A stretch of DNA of 16,002 nucleotides from Candidatus Zixiibacteriota bacterium (GTDB lineage: Bacteria > RBG-13-66-14 > B26-G2 > WVWN01), in contig JAUWLW010000059.1 in the NCBI GenBank assembly GCA_030613505.1, positions 1 to 16,002 of the forward strand, in the 5' to 3' direction. The notes beneath the pieces were generated by a model. That model made no database searches and was not told the DNA's origin. It saw nothing but the letters and a program-made list of their open reading frames with translations. Positions 14,060-16,002 of the stretch are shown piece after piece. Within the stretch, counting starts at the first letter, position 1, and the number at the start of each line of letters is the position of its first letter. The position numbers and the translations under genes are program-made.

Positions 14060-16002
14060 GTGCGCGAAACAATCCGGATCGTCTTTGCAATAGGCGTACT
14101 ATACGCGACGGCCGCTTTCGCCGGCGACTCGGGCGACGGCCGTTTGCAAATTATCAAGCTCGAGCTGGACGAGCTGGGGAAGTACCGCGCGTGCGCGTGG
14201 GGCGACACGCGGTACGGCGGATATCCCAAATACCATTACGATACGCCCACCGGCAACCTTCGCGTTTGGTACGTACTGGAGGGGCCGAACGCTCTCCAAG
14301 ACCAGCGAGACCGCGACCGCAACGGCTTCCCGGACGTCGTGGAATGGATCGGGACCAACTTCGAGTGGTCGCTCTACAATACAGAGGCCGACAACTGGTT
14401 CTACCATCCGGACCCGCGCGAGGGGCAGTATTTGCCCATCCGCGATTACTACCCGGCGCTGAACTGGCCCGGCGAAGACGAGGACTACGGCGGCAGCAAC
14501 CGGTGGGACGCTTACTGCGGCAAGCTCACCGGCGGACTGGAAGGGATAACGTACGCCTTCGGCCCGTTCCCCGCCTCGGCCCGGAGTTGTTACTCCGCCT
14601 ATTTCAACGTTAGCAACGCTTACGACGAATACGATTCGCCCCGCATAGCGGCGGGTCTGTGGGGTGTGGCGGTAACGTACATGTTCGACGCCGCCGAAAC
14701 CAGCGAAACGGTTATACCACGGTGGTTGGCGGCCGGCACCAAGTCGTGGTTAATAGACCACGTCTATAAACCCAAATCGCCCGAAGTCCCGGGCGGCGCT
14801 TTCTTCGAGAACCTATTTAAAGACCCTCTCGCGCCGCTGACGCAACACGGCACCCCGTTCATATATTTTCTGGAGGATTGGAGCAACCGGTACTGGGTCG
14901 CTCCCGGGTGGAAGCCGCGCCCCGCCGGCGACGAACCGCTAATCCGCGGCGTCTGGCGCGCCACCAGCAAGGGCGACGCCTGGTACACCGGCGAGCCGGG
15001 ACTCGACCGTTCCAGCGAAGGAGCCGTAACGTACGTTATCGATATCCACGACCGCTCGAGCGCCTTCGCCGAGGGGCGGGCGTTTAAAGAAGCTTTCGAA
15101 TTGTTTACGGCGTGGAATTGGTTCACCGGCCAACGGGACGACGGCCGCCACTACCGATACGGCGCCAACTACCCCACCCTCCAACCTCAAAACGTGTGGA
15201 CCGCCTACCCGGTCGTAAATTTCGAGCCGGGCCCGGGCGCGCTTATGAATTACCTCGGCGCCGGGTACTACCGCTTCGATTCGCCGCCCCCTTGGCGCGC
15301 CGCGGTGTTCAAGGTGAAAGCCGCGGCGTCGAATAAGCCGGCGTCGAAAGACTGGGGCGGCTGGGCCACGGTTACCAAAAACGGCTCGACCTGGACCGAC
15401 CTCGACGGCTCCGCCGGCGCCGCGTCGCCCTTATTCAGCCCGGGCGATAAGTGCATAGTAAGAATAGAGGACCCCTCCCAATACCAATCCATAACGACCG
15501 TCGTCAATTGCCCCGCGTACGAGGGGACCGAATTGAGGTTCAAGTACAGCTTCCTCGCCACCAACGATTTCAGGCCGCCGGCGATCGCCGTCGCCGTAGC
15601 GCGCCCCCAGACTAACCCCGCCGCGCTGAAAATACTACTGGGGGCCGACGAGAAGCTCTTCGGCGCCGAGGCCGACGTCGTCTTCGCAAAGCGGGGGGAA
15701 CCGGAAATATCCAGGAAAAAGGTCGAACTCGCCGTCGCCAAGCCCGGGTACGCGTTCGTCGGTACCTACGACATTAACGGCGGCGCGGCCGGCGAGGGTT
15801 TCGTAGATTGGCGGGGCGCGGATGACGCCGGCAACGTCGTATCGGGCCAAAAGCACTTCGCCGCCGGCTTCCTGACGGCGCGCGGCGGCACGGTGGGCGG
15901 CGAACGGGCGTCCCTCAAGTTGCCCGCCGGCGCTTTGATCGGGCCGACGTTGTTCTCGATCGTCCCGGTATCCGAGGAGCCGACCGTCGCCACGGCGGCC
16001 GC
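14060..16002 (+). CDS. Exported MXAN_6640-like protein, metal-site residues missing (3' end outside window)
   Basis: An open frame of 647 codons running off the window. It starts at GTG 14060 with a signal peptide RETIRIVFAIGVLYATAAFA, cleavage expected near residue 21. Residues about 60-260 resemble putative metalloproteases of the MXAN_6640 type: LRVWYVLEG, DRDRNGFPDVVEW, GGSNRWDAYCG, SCYSAYF, TYMFDAAE and WLAAGTKSWLIDHVY. Where those proteins have HExxH this one reads GLWGV, and the usual WxxEGTATW Glu is Ala, so catalysis is doubtful. Later parts look like beta-sandwich domains; near the end RASLKLPAGALIGPT resembles a ZU5-like strand pattern. It is probably periplasmic, outer-membrane or secreted. 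Its upstream neighbour is the DUF2723 gene, 134 bases away, with its own promoter between. Family assignment is from memory. Confidence 0.75.
   Translation, partial: MRETIRIVFAIGVLYATAAFAGDSGDGRLQIIKLELDELGKYRACAWGDTRYGGYPKYHYDTPTGNLRVWYVLEGPNALQDQRDRDRNGFPDVVEWIGTNFEWSLYNTEADNWFYHPDPREGQYLPIRDYYPALNWPGEDEDYGGSNRWDAYCGKLTGGLEGITYAFGPFPASARSCYSAYFNVSNAYDEYDSPRIAAGLWGVAVTYMFDAAETSETVIPRWLAAGTKSWLIDHVYKPKSPEVPGGAFFENLFKDPLAPLTQHGTPFIYFLEDWSNRYWVAPGWKPRPAGDEPLIRGVWRATSKGDAWYTGEPGLDRSSEGAVTYVIDIHDRSSAFAEGRAFKEAFELFTAWNWFTGQRDDGRHYRYGANYPTLQPQNVWTAYPVVNFEPGPGALMNYLGAGYYRFDSPPPWRAAVFKVKAAASNKPASKDWGGWATVTKNGSTWTDLDGSAGAASPLFSPGDKCIVRIEDPSQYQSITTVVNCPAYEGTELRFKYSFLATNDFRPPAIAVAVARPQTNPAALKILLGADEKLFGAEADVVFAKRGEPEISRKKVELAVAKPGYAFVGTYDINGGAAGEGFVDWRGADDAGNVVSGQKHFAAGFLTARGGTVGGERASLKLPAGALIGPTLFSIVPVSEEPTVATAA

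Overview
The window reads as a piece of chromosome from a GC-rich, Gram-negative-type (diderm) bacterium, probably from an uncultured candidate phylum. The diderm reading rests on a predicted outer-membrane beta-barrel protein ending in Phe and on large exported proteins. A DUF2723 membrane protein next to an MXAN_6640-like exported protein is a combination I associate with uncultured bacterial lineages and deltaproteobacteria-like groups; the phylum cannot be fixed from the sequence. Coding density is high. Several genes start without a Shine-Dalgarno (SD) site.

Layout. (1) 1-2445, minus strand: a complete malic enzyme with a long structured leader, and upstream of it a putative outer-membrane beta-barrel protein. 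An identical 29-bp sequence lies upstream of each. (2) 2525-6110, plus strand: three GT4-type glycosyltransferases, probably for a surface polysaccharide, closed by a strong intrinsic terminator. (3) 6137-11085, plus strand: an iron-sulfur/metal-cofactor cluster. In order it holds a MerR-family regulator with a C-terminal Cys cluster, a DUF5320 protein, an Mrp/NBP35 ATPase, a broken radical SAM gene, a NifX/orange-protein-like small protein, a Gly-rich zinc-ribbon protein, and two MinD-like ATPases each with two 4Fe-4S motifs. This content resembles the orange-protein (ORP) operons of sulfate reducers. (4) 11086-11756: a 61-residue orphan protein, a truncated relic of a MinD-like gene, and a terminator whose 24-nt core is identical to the one at 6085-6108. 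(5) 11826-16002, plus strand: a DUF2723 (GT-C-like) multi-pass membrane protein with a TPR-like tail, then an exported protein running off the window end that resembles MXAN_6640-type metalloproteases but lacks the expected metal ligands.

The most notable points are these. The radical SAM gene is readable in one unbroken frame with four internal stops and no N-terminal iron-sulfur half. The MinD relic carries a 36/37-nt block nearly identical to the intact gene although the rest has diverged. The MerR gene has a consensus promoter and a perfect palindrome placed so that its mRNA would be leaderless. I see no known system that is clearly new, no CRISPR array, no tRNA or rRNA, and no insertion sequence.
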